Notes: a model not told the origin generated them from the letters alone. A stretch of 64,000 nucleotides of DNA from Planctomycetota bacterium (GCA_029250885.1 JAQXEK010000006.1:45413-109412), one strand, 5' to 3'; shown: positions 1-9,612, counted from the first letter of the stretch. Made by a program: numbers and translations.

Positions 1-991
1 AGGTCTCTAGGCGATAGCGGTCTTTGGCTTCCAGGTCGAGACCTAGGTCCAACAGAACCCCTCGAGAGCCGAGCCAAGACAACCGTGCGTGGCCGTCCGA
101 ACGAACCTTGGCATTAGGGTTAGCCCCATCGCCAGCCTCCCCTTCCTTGTCGTCACCACCGAGCAGGCTGTCAAACCAGGCGCCCACATCGCCGGCGTCA
201 AAGTCTATAGATGTGTCAATGAACGTTCCGAACCTTGCGCTGTCACCAGCGCTGATACGGGGAAAAACGGGGTTGCCCTGCTCGTCGGCGCTCCAGGAGA
301 TGGGGGGTAAGGGCAGCTTGGCTACGCGATAGGCGCGCAGGGAGTTTCCGCTCAGGGAAACGTCAAAGCTAAACTCGTCCTCCTCTGAAGCGCGCACCAG
401 CTCAAGGTGCTCGGTTTCGATGTAGAGGTGCCGGTCCTCAAAAGTGCACGTGCTGATGACTGCATCGTTAGAGTGCAGCGTCCCGTCGCCCTCGCGGCGC
501 ATCCATTCAGCACGAGCTCGCCAGGTGACAGGCCGATCTCGCAGGGTGCGCTCCATGAAGAGCTCGGCATCGGCGATCCACGCCGTGTTGTTCGCTAAGT
601 TGAGATAGAAAGCGTCGGCCGCCCCGACCCGCTTGCCGCCAACGCGGTACTCAATGGGGCCCTCGAAGTACACCTCGCGGAGGATCTGAGAAACCGGGTC
701 TTCAACCATGTTGTCAATCAGGTCTTGCGGCGTGGTGACCACAGACTTCTTGCCCGGAATGATTCGCCGCGAATCTAGGTCGGCCTTGTCGACCCAGAAG
801 ATTGCCATGGCAGCACGAAGCTCGAAGTCACCCCGGGATAGAACGGGATCCCTCAAAATCTGGAGGTTGTAGCCGCCCTCGACACGGTATTGCACGCCGG
901 AATAATCCAAGACGTAGGGCGCGTTTATCGCTTCATCGTCGGCAAAGGCGAGACCGGGATTTTGTGCAAGGCACAGGCCAAGGGCAAGCAT
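1..991 (-). CDS. lptD: LPS-assembly outer-membrane protein LptD (OstA-like), C-terminus beyond window
   Basis: The reading frame is open to the left window edge, so about 330 N-terminal residues are visible. It starts with a signal peptide (about residues 1-17, hydrophobic, ending ALGLCLAQ...LAFA), followed by beta-rich sequence of the OstA/LptD N-terminal type. LptD with LptE inserts lipopolysaccharide into the outer membrane, and the C-terminal barrel would lie outside the window. The ATG is 2 bases after the stop of the upstream gene, so translational coupling is likely. The assignment rests on sequence character plus position downstream of kdsD, kdsC and an LptA/C-like gene. The family is likely, but the barrel cannot be checked here. 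Confidence 0.7.
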   Translation of the reverse strand, partial: MLALGLCLAQNPGLAFADDEAINAPYVLDYSGVQYRVEGGYNLQILRDPVLSRGDFELRAAMAIFWVDKADLDSRRIIPGKKSVVTTPQDLIDNMVEDPVSQILREVYFEGPIEYRVGGKRVGAADAFYLNLANNTAWIADAELFMERTLRDRPVTWRARAEWMRREGDGTLHSNDAVISTCTFEDRHLYIETEHLELVRASEEDEFSFDVSLSGNSLRAYRVAKLPLPPISWSADEQGNPVFPRISAGDSARFGTFIDTSIDFDAGDVGAWFDSLLGGDDKEGEAGDGANPNAKVRSDGHARLSWLGSRGVLLDLGLDLEAKDRYRLET

Positions 992-993
992 GC

Positions 994-3900
994 TCACGGT
1001 TTGGACTCCGGGGCAGTTTCCCCTTTCTTATCACTGTCCTGCTGCTTAATTAGCGCAAGCAGCGCGGGGTCTATGGATAGTCGCCCGCGGCCGCACTCGA
1101 AAGCCATCAGGACCGGATCAAACTCAATCCACGAGCTTGTCGCCTGCAAGCCGGCATAAGAAATTGATGCGGGGCGACCTGCGATTCGAACTCGGCTACC
1201 ACCGTTTTCGACAATCAAGTCGACGCCAAAGAGCTCAAATTCCAACCCCTGGCGGAGGCGCACATCACCGTGAGCAAGAAAGGAGACCTCAAAGGGCAGA
1301 TCGGCCTCTTCGCTCTTGGCCGTCCCAAGCAGCGCGTCAGTGAATGTGGCGTGCTCGGAGGTCATCACAATGTCTGGAGCGTTTACGGTGTCGCCAACCA
1401 GGCGCACCTTGCCATCAAGCTGAAGCGTGCCGGGGACACCCTCCAGCAGATCACAGCTCAGACGCAGGGGTTTGTCCAAATCTGAATCCATGAAGGAGAG
1501 ACCCATGACGTCGACGTCAACCTCAACGGCACGGAGCGTTGTCTCGGTCGCTTCCAGCCACAGCACGTTACCCATATAGCTGACGCCTTCTTCCCCGGGA
1601 ATTTGACCCTTAACCTGAGCCCGCAGGGGGCCGCCGTCGAGCCGGACGAAGTAGCCGTCGACGCGCTCGAGTCGCAGGGACTCACCGGCGCCAGCAAATC
1701 CGCCAACGCGCTCTTCAACCGCAACGCGGCCATCGGCCAGCAATAGAAAATCCGCATTGAGTAGGTCTGGTTGTTCGGCGCGCTCAGTGGGGGTCATCGC
1801 GGCGAGTTGGTCATTGAGGCGTTCGGTCACGGTGGCCGCGAGCTTGCCCGCGGTCAAGGTCCAGGACTTACTGTCATCAAGCTGGCCTGATTGCCAGGTG
1901 GCCGAACGGACCTCAACTGCGTTCACCACGATCTCGGCTTGCCCCGTTGTAAGCACGCCCTGAATCGCGCTCACGGAATCGCAATCAAGGGACAACTGAT
2001 CGCTGCCCAGGCTAACGGTGCCCAACACCGCTCCCTCCGCGAAAAAGCTCAACCCGGCCTTGACGAGTGCGTTGATCTCGTCATCGGTAAGGTCGCCCTT
2101 TCGCTCGGCGTCCACGGCAGGAAGGCCGTCCACGCGCAGGGTGTCGCTGGCGAACAAGAACAAAGATGTGTCCGAGTCCAAGCGCGCATTCACTCCGCCA
2201 CCAGCTTCGAGAACTGCAGCCTCCCTAGAAATGCGTAGCGCCGTGATGTTGGCACCCACGGAGGTGAACACGGCGGGGACCTGTTTGGTGCCCTCGATCA
2301 CGACGGAGTCCAAGCCCTGCATCACGACGACCTCGCCGGCGCCGCCGCCTGTCTCGCCATCGCGAACAAAGTCAAAGACAACTCCGCCACGAGCATCTAA
2401 CTGTCTCTGTTTGGGGTCAAAGTCCGTCAGGTCCTTAGCGCGCGCATTGAGCTCACCGGTCTTATCTGTGGCCGAGAGGACAATGTCATGGGCCTCGGGA
2501 ATCGTCCATACTTCGCCGACCTGGGAGAGTCGCAGGGACCTTCCCGCTGTGCCCTCCATGTGCACGCCCTCATTCGCGCCCACACCAACCACCTTAAACG
2601 TGGCGGCCCCCGTGCTGGTCAAGGCGACTTCGCGCGGGCCGTCGCCCTGTTCAGCGTAGTCAAGCAGCACGGTTTCGCTGGTAAACTCCACATGGCCGGA
2701 CTCATCCTTACCGTTCATGGTCACGCCACCGGTGGCCTCGACCGAAAGCCTAGTGGCCTCGAAGCTAAGACTGCCGCGGATTCCCGTCTGGGCGACCAGG
2801 TTGGTCTCGGCCCAGCTCAGGGTTGTCAACGAGTTGGTCTCGAAGGTTCCGTAGCCGTCAAGGCTGACCGTCAGTGGACCCGCGCAGGTGAGCTCCAGGG
2901 GTGGGGACGGGTCGTCTGGCTTACCCAGGCTCGCCAGGTCGAAGAGAACTTTGGGCGTGCCATCCACGGTGATCGATCCGCGCTCGGCCGCTTCGTCAAA
3001 GTCGAAGCCAAAGAAAGCCCCCTCAAAGGTAGAAGCACCGTAGACGAGCACTCCCGTCCCGTCGACGAGTACCTCGGAAATGGAGAGCCCGTCCGTCGGA
3101 AGGTGTTCGCCGATCAGGGTTAGCGTTTTACTGGACAGGGTCGCCGTGAGCTCGCCAGCCATGGTGAGCTTGGCGTTGCCGTCGATGAAGATTTCGAAGG
3201 GCGAGGGGGTCGTCTTTGGACCCAGCTCAAGGGGTTCTGGCGCAGTGTTCGCCACCCGGATCGATTCACCGGTCAAGCGATAGAGCTCGCCACCCTGGTC
3301 GTCGTAGACAATACCGACCGCATCTTCGGTGACCACAAGGCGCTGTGCGAGTCCGTCCAGGTCAAGCTTCGCGGCCTCGAAGTGAAAGCGCGGCGAAGAC
3401 ACCGATGGGCGCGCGGGCTCCTCTCCTTCCGCCTTGTTGCCCTCTACAAGAAACGTCTGCTGCGGCAGGTTGCCCTGGAGTCTTGCACCGGCAACCGTCA
3501 TCGGCGCAAGGGGGTGGCCGGACTCTAGCTTCATCTCAACGCCTTCTAGGGAGACCGAATCCCCCTGGATTGTCGGCGCCAAGGATCCAGCCCGCTTGAC
3601 CAGACTTGCGCGGCCCTTGGATGCGGTGAGCACGCCCTTGTCGAAGTACTCTAGGTGCACGTCGGTTAGGTCGATGGCGCCGTTCACGTCGGTCTTGGCG
3701 TTGGCGGTGAAGGTGTAGACCGCCTGGCCCCCGCCCTTGGGGTAAAAGGTGTCCGTGATGCGACCGTTGAGGCCTGCAGCGGGAGTGTCGGGTGCGACTT
3801 CGGGCGCGCTGGGTTCCTTTGCACCAGGCACGGGCAGCTTGGGCTCAACCTTGTCGGGAATTTCGATCAACTTATCCTCGAGCTCGCCCGCCTGACTTGG

Positions 3901-4002
3901 CTTCTCGGTCCAATCGGGCGTCTTGGCGACACCACCTTGGAGCTTCACCAAGAGCCCAAGGCCCGAGGCAAAGAGCAGAGCAAAAATTAGAATACGCTTC
4001 AT
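994..4002 (-). CDS. Giant LptC/LptA-like periplasmic LPS transport protein (1,002 aa)
   Basis: One hydrophobic N-terminal segment (residues 1-22) could be an uncleaved inner-membrane anchor, as in LptC, or a signal peptide. The remainder is a long series of alternating short beta-strand-like segments (repeats of the type GxxLxLxxxxV, with asides such as 'ASKGRASLVK' and 'LEGVEMKLESG') that resembles concatenated OstA/LptA jellyroll repeats. No enzyme motif is seen. LptC and LptA are normally about 190 aa each and form the periplasmic bridge that carries LPS to LptD. A single 1,002-aa chain could replace the LptC-LptA oligomer. Its position between kdsC (21-bp gap) and lptD (2-bp gap) supports this role. 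A separate function as an AsmA-type bridge protein is possible. Confidence 0.6.
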   Translation of the reverse strand: MKRILIFALLFASGLGLLVKLQGGVAKTPDWTEKPSQAGELEDKLIEIPDKVEPKLPVPGAKEPSAPEVAPDTPAAGLNGRITDTFYPKGGGQAVYTFTANAKTDVNGAIDLTDVHLEYFDKGVLTASKGRASLVKRAGSLAPTIQGDSVSLEGVEMKLESGHPLAPMTVAGARLQGNLPQQTFLVEGNKAEGEEPARPSVSSPRFHFEAAKLDLDGLAQRLVVTEDAVGIVYDDQGGELYRLTGESIRVANTAPEPLELGPKTTPSPFEIFIDGNAKLTMAGELTATLSSKTLTLIGEHLPTDGLSISEVLVDGTGVLVYGASTFEGAFFGFDFDEAAERGSITVDGTPKVLFDLASLGKPDDPSPPLELTCAGPLTVSLDGYGTFETNSLTTLSWAETNLVAQTGIRGSLSFEATRLSVEATGGVTMNGKDESGHVEFTSETVLLDYAEQGDGPREVALTSTGAATFKVVGVGANEGVHMEGTAGRSLRLSQVGEVWTIPEAHDIVLSATDKTGELNARAKDLTDFDPKQRQLDARGGVVFDFVRDGETGGGAGEVVVMQGLDSVVIEGTKQVPAVFTSVGANITALRISREAAVLEAGGGVNARLDSDTSLFLFASDTLRVDGLPAVDAERKGDLTDDEINALVKAGLSFFAEGAVLGTVSLGSDQLSLDCDSVSAIQGVLTTGQAEIVVNAVEVRSATWQSGQLDDSKSWTLTAGKLAATVTERLNDQLAAMTPTERAEQPDLLNADFLLLADGRVAVEERVGGFAGAGESLRLERVDGYFVRLDGGPLRAQVKGQIPGEEGVSYMGNVLWLEATETTLRAVEVDVDVMGLSFMDSDLDKPLRLSCDLLEGVPGTLQLDGKVRLVGDTVNAPDIVMTSEHATFTDALLGTAKSEEADLPFEVSFLAHGDVRLRQGLEFELFGVDLIVENGGSRVRIAGRPASISYAGLQATSSWIEFDPVLMAFECGRGRLSIDPALLALIKQQDSDKKGETAPESKP

Positions 4003-4023
4003 GGAGTCGTACTTGGCCTCGGC

Positions 4024-4578
4024 CTAGAACCGATCGAGGACTTGGCCCCATAGGCCCTTGGCCGAGAGGATGGCATCGCAGAGGTCACGCACTGCACCGC
4101 GGCCGCCGCCGCGCGTGGCCACAAAATCGGCGCGAGCAGCGAGCACATCGTGAGCGTCGGACGGGCAGGCCACGATATCGGCTGCACGCGCCATGGCCAA
4201 GTCGACAATATCATCACCCATGGCCGCGGTCTCGGCCGGCGTGACCCCAAGGCGATCCTGGATGTCCCTCAGCAGCGGCTCCTTGCCGCCCCGGGCTCGC
4301 AGGTGAAGCTCCTCGATGCCGAGCTCTTCAGCTCGCCGCCGAGTGGCCGCACAGCCGCGCCCCGAGATCCAAGCCACATGGACACCGGCACTCCGCAGCA
4401 GGTTGATGCCCAGGCCATCCCGTGCGTGGAAGGCCTGAAGCTCGACGCGACTCTCGCCCCCGGCATCGTCATAGTAAACGCGACCATCGGTAAGCACACC
4501 GTCCACGTCCAACACCAAGAGCTTGATCTGAGCGAGTCGAGACGCGAGCTCGGCTGGCACTAGGGGCTCACCCGTCAT
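4024..4578 (-). CDS. kdsC: 3-deoxy-D-manno-octulosonate 8-phosphate phosphatase (KdsC)
   Basis: HAD-superfamily phosphatase of 184 aa, the usual KdsC size. It shows the nucleophile motif DVDGVLTDG (residues 24-32), the 'WISGRG' motif II (about 70-75), a GGKE lysine segment (about 97-100) and the acidic motif GDDIVD (121-126). KdsC hydrolyses Kdo-8-phosphate to Kdo, the step before CMP-Kdo formation in inner-core LPS synthesis in the cytoplasm. It starts 2 bp after the kdsD stop and is followed by the LPS transport genes, so the four genes probably form one operon. Confidence 0.93.
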   Translation of the reverse strand: MTGEPLVPAELASRLAQIKLLVLDVDGVLTDGRVYYDDAGGESRVELQAFHARDGLGINLLRSAGVHVAWISGRGCAATRRRAEELGIEELHLRARGGKEPLLRDIQDRLGVTPAETAAMGDDIVDLAMARAADIVACPSDAHDVLAARADFVATRGGGRGAVRDLCDAILSAKGLWGQVLDRF

Positions 4579-4580
4579 CC

Positions 4581-5591
4581 CTAGATCCTCACGTCTAAGA
4601 GGTCTTGGATATCGAGCAACCCGATCGGCTGTTCATCCTTGTCCACCACAGCTACCTGATCGATGTGGTGGTCGTGCAAAATGCGCACGGCTTCATCAAC
4701 CAGGTCCCCTTGGCTCACGGTCTTCGGGCCGCAGCCCATAGAGTCGTTAATGGGTGCATCTAGCCGATCGGTTACCGTGTGCCCGTCCTTCTCGAATAAG
4801 CGCCGCAGGTCACCATCGGTGAAGATGCCGATCAGCTTGCCACCGTCGTTGACGATCAAGCCGGCGCCAGGTCGGCCAGGCGTCTTGGACATCTGCAACA
4901 GCGCCTCGCGCAGGGGCATGCCGCTGGCGACCAGGGGTAGCTCCTCGTCCTTGCGCATAACATCGCCGACCCGCAGCAGCCTGCGGCCCAGCGACCCAGC
5001 GGGGTGGAAGCGCGCGAAGTCCTCTCGGGAGAAGCCGCGCTCAGCTTGGACTACCATCGCGAGGGCATCGCCTAGGGCCAACATAACCGAGGTGCTTGCC
5101 GTGGGGGCCAAGCCCAAAGGGCAGGCCTCGTCCATTGCGCCAATGTCCAGCACACAGTCCGCGTGCTTGGCCAGACTGGAGGTGGTCCCGCCGGTCATGG
5201 CAATGATCTTGGCGCCGATACGGCGGATGGGGGGGATCAGAGCGCGGATCTCAGCGGTCTCGCCGGAGTTGGAGAGGGCAAGCACTACGTCGTCCGGACG
5301 AATCCGGCCTAGGTCGCCGTGGACAGCCTCGGCGGGGTGTAGGGTCAAGCTCGGGGTGCCGGTGGAGGCCAAGGTCGCGGAGATCTTGGCGCCGACGAGC
5401 CCCGCTTTACCCATCCCTGTAACCACGACGCGGCCTTGGACCGAGCCAAGCACCAGCTCCACAGCGTGATCGAACGCCGTGAAGTCGGTTTCTAAGCTGG
5501 TGGCTAGGCGGCGAATTGCCGCGGCCTCTTGGTTCAAGACCTCGGTGGCGAGGCCCAATCGGGACTTCGTCCCTTCATTATTTGTTGTCAA
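4581..5591 (-). CDS. kdsD: D-arabinose-5-phosphate isomerase (KdsD)
   Basis: 336 aa: an N-terminal SIS sugar-isomerase domain (GMGKAG at 59-64, HPAEAVHGDLG at 85-95, SNSGETAE at 107-114) followed by two CBS domains (about 205-335), the standard KdsD/KpsF architecture. The enzyme interconverts ribulose-5-phosphate and arabinose-5-phosphate, the precursor of Kdo. I place the start at a TTG because a strong Shine-Dalgarno-like sequence (GAGGAGGAG) sits just upstream and no in-frame ATG fits the domain better. It is first in the LPS operon and divergent from the site-2 protease gene. Confidence 0.92.
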   Translation of the reverse strand: MTTNNEGTKSRLGLATEVLNQEAAAIRRLATSLETDFTAFDHAVELVLGSVQGRVVVTGMGKAGLVGAKISATLASTGTPSLTLHPAEAVHGDLGRIRPDDVVLALSNSGETAEIRALIPPIRRIGAKIIAMTGGTTSSLAKHADCVLDIGAMDEACPLGLAPTASTSVMLALGDALAMVVQAERGFSREDFARFHPAGSLGRRLLRVGDVMRKDEELPLVASGMPLREALLQMSKTPGRPGAGLIVNDGGKLIGIFTDGDLRRLFEKDGHTVTDRLDAPINDSMGCGPKTVSQGDLVDEAVRILHDHHIDQVAVVDKDEQPIGLLDIQDLLDVRI

Positions 5592-5594
5592 GTT

Positions 5595-5604
5595 GCTCCT
5601 CCTC
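5595..5604 (-). promoter_or_regulatory. Ribosome-binding site deciding the TTG start of kdsD
   Basis: On the minus strand this reads as a purine-rich GAGGAGGAGC-like Shine-Dalgarno sequence a few bases before the TTG at 5591. It is one of the stronger RBS matches in the window and is the main reason for accepting a non-ATG start for kdsD. Confidence 0.55.
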
Positions 5605-5738
5605 GAGTTCTCGGTTCGCGGCTAGGCCGGCTAGGACCGAGTTTCGCCCCAGATTGTAGCCATACTTGGCCCCGGTCTCGAAGCTGCGAGCCCAAAGAAG
5701 GCGACTCTGGAGCACTTCCCCGATAAACTGCCTACTTC

Positions 5739-6590
5739 GTGAGTACACACAATAAAGAAGAGCCCGGCCCCGAGCCGGACCTGGAACTCGAGAAGCTGGC
5801 CCGGCGCGGTCTGTTTCGCCGAACCTTGGCACCAGGCACCCTGGCCGGGCTGCTGTTGTTTGGGGGTCTAGCGCCGATGCCATTCCTTGGCCTCCAGGGG
5901 GCAAATACTGGATTGGACACCATGGCCATCGCTCTTGTGGTCGCCCTACTTGTGATCTGCCTGGGGGTTCACGAGGCCGCTCACGCATGGGTCGCCAATC
6001 AATGCGGAGATTCGACGGCCAAGGACCTGGGCCGCATCACCCTAAATCCGATCCCGCACATCGACCCGGTGATGACGATCATCCTGCCGACGATGCTGGT
6101 CTTGTCGAACGCGGGCTTCCTTTTTGGCGGTGCGAAACCAGTACCCGTGGCCTACCACAGGCTGCGCAATCCCCTGCGCGACATGATGCTGGTGGCCTTA
6201 GCTGGGCCGGTTTCTAATTTTCTGCTGGCGATCTTGTTTGCCCTTGCGATCGGTATTTTTGACGAGTTCAGGATCTACGACCGAGACCAAATGATGTTCA
6301 CGATCCTGCAGTATGGCGTGCACTTCAACCTGCTGCTTGCCGCCTTTAACATGCTGCCGATTCCCCCTCTGGATGGTTCCCGGGTCATGGCTTGGATGCT
6401 GCCTTCGAGTCTACGTAGTGGGTACGTTGCGCTCGAGAGGTTCGGCCTGCTTATCCTGGTCGGTATTCTGATCATGCCTGGCCCCGGCTCCCAGGTCCGG
6501 GCACTCATCTGGGACTTCATGGAGACAATGCGGGTAGCCGTGGAGTGGATCGTGAACCCGATTGTGGACATGCTTGGCTCTGTGCTGTGA
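5739..6590 (+). CDS. Site-2 protease family (M50) membrane metalloprotease
   Basis: 283 aa, polytopic. The zinc motif HEAAH (residues 78-82) lies in a membrane segment and is followed by GDSTAKDLGRITLNP, typical of the soluble-loop region of bacterial M50 proteases. The second motif NMLPIPPLDG (204-213) supplies the third zinc ligand. Such proteases cut transmembrane segments, sometimes those of anti-sigma factors, but the substrate here is unknown. The start is GTG. The N-terminal about 30 residues are acidic and then basic before the first membrane segment. It is followed 5 bp later by scpA, a pairing common in many bacteria. Confidence 0.88.
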   Translation: MSTHNKEEPGPEPDLELEKLARRGLFRRTLAPGTLAGLLLFGGLAPMPFLGLQGANTGLDTMAIALVVALLVICLGVHEAAHAWVANQCGDSTAKDLGRITLNPIPHIDPVMTIILPTMLVLSNAGFLFGGAKPVPVAYHRLRNPLRDMMLVALAGPVSNFLLAILFALAIGIFDEFRIYDRDQMMFTILQYGVHFNLLLAAFNMLPIPPLDGSRVMAWMLPSSLRSGYVALERFGLLILVGILIMPGPGSQVRALIWDFMETMRVAVEWIVNPIVDMLGSVL

Positions 6591-6595
6591 ACAAA

Positions 6596-7492
6596 ATGAA
6601 AGAGATCGACCAAGAACAAGAGCCCGAGGTGAAGGTAGAGGCCGCGCCGGAGATGCCGGGTTCCGACTCCGACTTCACCGTGCACCTCGACCGCGTCTTC
6701 CAGGGCCCCTTGGACCTGCTCCTACACCTAGTGCGCGAGCAGGAGGTGGAGATCCATGAGATAGAGATCGGCAGCGTGATCGAGGGTTTCATGGAGTACG
6801 TCAAGGCCCTAGAGAAGCTCGACCTCGAGTTCGCCGGCGACTTCGTGGTGATGGCCGCGACTCTGATGGCGATCAAGTCCCGCTCCCTGCTTCCGAAGGA
6901 AGAAGTGAACCTGGAGGAGGATCTCGACCCGCGGGACGAGCTTATCCAGCGCCTGATCGAATACCGCAAGTTCAAGAGCGCATCTCAAGACCTCGAGGAC
7001 CGCGCCGAGGAGCGCGAACAGCTGCGCGGACGCGGTTGGCGTGGCGAAGTCAAGGCCCATGAAACTGAGCCCGTTCTCGAGATGGGCGACCTGACCGCAT
7101 GGGACCTCTTGGGTGCATTTTCGAGGCTCATGCGCGAGGTGGACACCGGGCGCACAGAGAAGATCTACCGGGACCCGCGACCGATGCGTTGGTACGTCGA
7201 AAGCTTAGTGGGGAACATCCGGACTTCGGGCACTATGAGCCTGCGCGCGGCCACCGAGAGCCTGGGCGATGGGCTGACCAAGGAGAGCTTAATCGGCACG
7301 TTCTGTGCGCTGCTGGAGCTCGTTCGATTGGAGCTGGTCGATGTTGTCCAAGACAACCAGTCCGACGACATCTTGCTGAAGATCAACGAGGAGGGCGACG
7401 CCGCCAATGTGATGGCGACGACCGTCTTTGAGGACGACGATCAACAAGAGGTCGGCTCCGAAGCGCAGTCGGGCCACCAAACCGGCGCATAG
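6596..7492 (+). CDS. scpA: Segregation and condensation protein A (ScpA)
   Basis: 298 aa. The kleisin signature is clear: 'FQGPLDLLLHLV' near residue 40, followed by 'FVVMAATLMAIKSRSLLP' and an acidic middle, with a winged-helix C-terminus. ScpA bridges SMC heads with ScpB in chromosome condensation. I start at the ATG 5 bp after the protease stop. An upstream GTG at 6545 would overlap the protease by 45 bp and adds unrelated sequence. The usual partner scpB does not follow; the next gene is an acyltransferase after a 484-bp gap. Confidence 0.92.
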   Translation: MKEIDQEQEPEVKVEAAPEMPGSDSDFTVHLDRVFQGPLDLLLHLVREQEVEIHEIEIGSVIEGFMEYVKALEKLDLEFAGDFVVMAATLMAIKSRSLLPKEEVNLEEDLDPRDELIQRLIEYRKFKSASQDLEDRAEEREQLRGRGWRGEVKAHETEPVLEMGDLTAWDLLGAFSRLMREVDTGRTEKIYRDPRPMRWYVESLVGNIRTSGTMSLRAATESLGDGLTKESLIGTFCALLELVRLELVDVVQDNQSDDILLKINEEGDAANVMATTVFEDDDQQEVGSEAQSGHQTGA

Positions 7493-7976
7493 CTCTAAGT
7501 GACCGCAGGAGAGCCCTAATCGTAGATTTCGGGATGATCTTGGATTGCTGGGATGGACCCCCGAAGTCTACGTCCCTCCAGAGGATAAAGCTAGGGCAAG
7601 AAAACGTAGCGCAGTCGCAACACTCCGCGCACCTGTAACCAATGGGGGCTAACCCGTGCGCATAGCATGTAGCTCGAGAGTGCCGATTGTTCGCTTATTT
7701 ATCCGGCCCCGAGCCTCTATCGTGGTGCTTCTTGTGAAGAAGTGCGAGATTACATCGACTGGACGCACCGCTCGGTTTGGGAGCTAAACTAAGCCCCACG
7801 CTCATCCCGGTCGCGCTCTTCCTCGAATACGATTCAATCCCCCTCGTGGACAACTTCAAACTAACAATCAACCCCCTGGTTATTTGGGCGCGCAACGGTT
7901 TCCTGACGGTTTGCGGGGGACAGCTCTTCGTGACGTCACTCTGTATCGAAGCCATGGCTAGTATGGCGTTTATTCA
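7493..7976. other. Intergenic region, no supported gene
   Basis: About 480 bp with lower GC than its neighbours. A 67-codon plus-strand ORF (7777-7980) has no recognisable features and runs into the next gene. I see no tRNA, no strong terminator and no clear repeat. It may hold the promoter and leader of the downstream acyltransferase gene. Confidence 0.5.
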
Positions 7977-9407
7977 GTGAGCTCCCCCGTCTCCCTTCCG
8001 CTCTGGCTTGTCGCCCTTTTGATCGCGCTCGCCCTATGGTCAACCCTTACCGTTATTCTGCTGCCTAGCGCGCGCTGGTTCCTACGTCGCCGCGTCAACC
8101 GGGTTCTCGAGCGCGTGGACCAAAAGCTGCACATCCGCCTGCAGCCGTTTAAGATGACCAAGCGGCGCGTGCTGATCGATCGCCTGGTCTACGACCCGCA
8201 GGTTCTGGCCGCCATGGATGCCCATGTGCAGGAAGAGTCCATGCCTAGGGAGGTCGCTCTGGCGCGCGTCGAACGCTACGCTCGCGAGATTGTGCCTGCG
8301 TTCAACGCCTATGCCTACTTCACCTTTGGGTACTGGCTCTCGCGAAAGGTTGCTTCGAACCTGTACCGCCTACGCATCGGCCAGGGCGACACCACGAAGC
8401 TAAAGGAGATCAACCCCAAGGCCACGGTGGTGTTTGTCATGAACCACCGAAGCAACATGGACTATGTCATGGTGAGCTACCTGACTGCGTCAAAGACCGC
8501 CCTGTCCTACGCGGTGGGGGAGTGGGCGCGCACCTGGCCTTTACAGCAGCTCGTGCGTTCCATGGGCGCTTACTTCGTGCGCCGCAAGTCGCGCAACGCC
8601 CTGTACCGCAAGGTGCTCGAGCGCTATGTGCAGATGGCTACGCGGTCGGGTGTGACCCAAGCTGTGTTTCCCGAGGGTGGACTCTCGCGGGATGGTAAGT
8701 TGCGCGCACCGAAGGTCGGGTTGATTGACTACATGGTGCGCGACTTTGATCCTGGCGAACTTGACGGCAAGCACGACGTCGTCTTCGTTCCGGTCGGGCT
8801 CAACTACGACCGCACCCTTGAAGATCGAACGCTACTCAAGGCCGAGGCGCAGATAGAGTCTGGACTCAAAGAGCAGAAGCCCGGCCGCCGGTTTACGGCC
8901 TGGACCACGGCGCGCTTTGTCCTGCGCAACATGAACCTGATGCTGCGCAACAAGTGGCACCGGTTTGGCTATGCCTGCGTAAACTTCGGCGCGCCGATTT
9001 CGCTCAAGCAGTGGCTCGCTGCAAGGGACATCCAGGACCCGCGCACCATGCCTAGGTCAGAGCGATTCGACGCGGTACAGCTGCTAGCGGACAATTTGAT
9101 GGAGTCCATCGGCCAGGTCGTTCCCGTGCTGCCCGTGGCCCTAGTCGCCGAGGTCTTCCTAGACCGCAAAGGTCCGGTTGGCGAGCTCGAGCTGGCAGCC
9201 CTGGTCTTTAAGCGCATGCAGAGCCTCGAACAGCAGGGCGCACACCTCTATCTGCCCAGGTCCGACCGCAGGTATGCCATAGAATGTGGGCTGCGCATGT
9301 TAGTTCTGCGGCGCGCCGTGGAGAACAACGACGGGCTGTACGCCGCGATACCGGCCGAATCCAAGCTGCTGGCCTATTACGCCAACTCTATCGCACACCT
9401 TAAGTAA
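7977..9407 (+). CDS. Glycerol-3-phosphate acyltransferase-like (PlsB/GPAT family) membrane protein
   Basis: 476 aa with one N-terminal membrane segment (about 8-29). Acyltransferase block I is NHRSNMD (156-162, the HX4D catalytic pair H157/D162). It is followed by a GAYFVRR block (about 198-203), FPEGGLSRDGKL (231-242, block III, PlsB-like 'EGGRSRTGK') and VFVPVGLNYDR (block IV). These fit the GPAT/PlsB branch better than PlsC. Such enzymes acylate the sn-1 position of glycerol-3-phosphate at the membrane. The protein is shorter than E. coli PlsB (about 800 aa), so the exact acceptor is uncertain. The start is GTG. Confidence 0.8.
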   Translation: MSSPVSLPLWLVALLIALALWSTLTVILLPSARWFLRRRVNRVLERVDQKLHIRLQPFKMTKRRVLIDRLVYDPQVLAAMDAHVQEESMPREVALARVERYAREIVPAFNAYAYFTFGYWLSRKVASNLYRLRIGQGDTTKLKEINPKATVVFVMNHRSNMDYVMVSYLTASKTALSYAVGEWARTWPLQQLVRSMGAYFVRRKSRNALYRKVLERYVQMATRSGVTQAVFPEGGLSRDGKLRAPKVGLIDYMVRDFDPGELDGKHDVVFVPVGLNYDRTLEDRTLLKAEAQIESGLKEQKPGRRFTAWTTARFVLRNMNLMLRNKWHRFGYACVNFGAPISLKQWLAARDIQDPRTMPRSERFDAVQLLADNLMESIGQVVPVLPVALVAEVFLDRKGPVGELELAALVFKRMQSLEQQGAHLYLPRSDRRYAIECGLRMLVLRRAVENNDGLYAAIPAESKLLAYYANSIAHLK

Positions 9408-9612
9408 GGAGAGCGTGCTCCAGCCTCCCGGCCCCCGGCCCAGGTGTCCCGAAAAGGGCACAGCTGGGCTTACCGCTTACCGATTGCGGGGATCAGCCAC
9501 GGAATCCTCGGAGCCCACCCTTTACGCCGTGCCCTCTCTTGTCCATGATGGTCGCCCCTCGACTTGGAGGTCGAGCCATTTTCTCCACAACATCTCCACA
9601 CCGAACACTGCT

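Noticed and set aside
2018..2659. 213-codon plus-strand ORF opposite the giant LptA-like gene.
   Set aside because: Antisense shadow caused by GC-rich codon bias; the minus-strand frame has the coherent protein.
7777..7980. 67-codon ORF in the gap before the acyltransferase.
   Set aside because: No family features, no RBS of note, overlaps the following start; probably chance.
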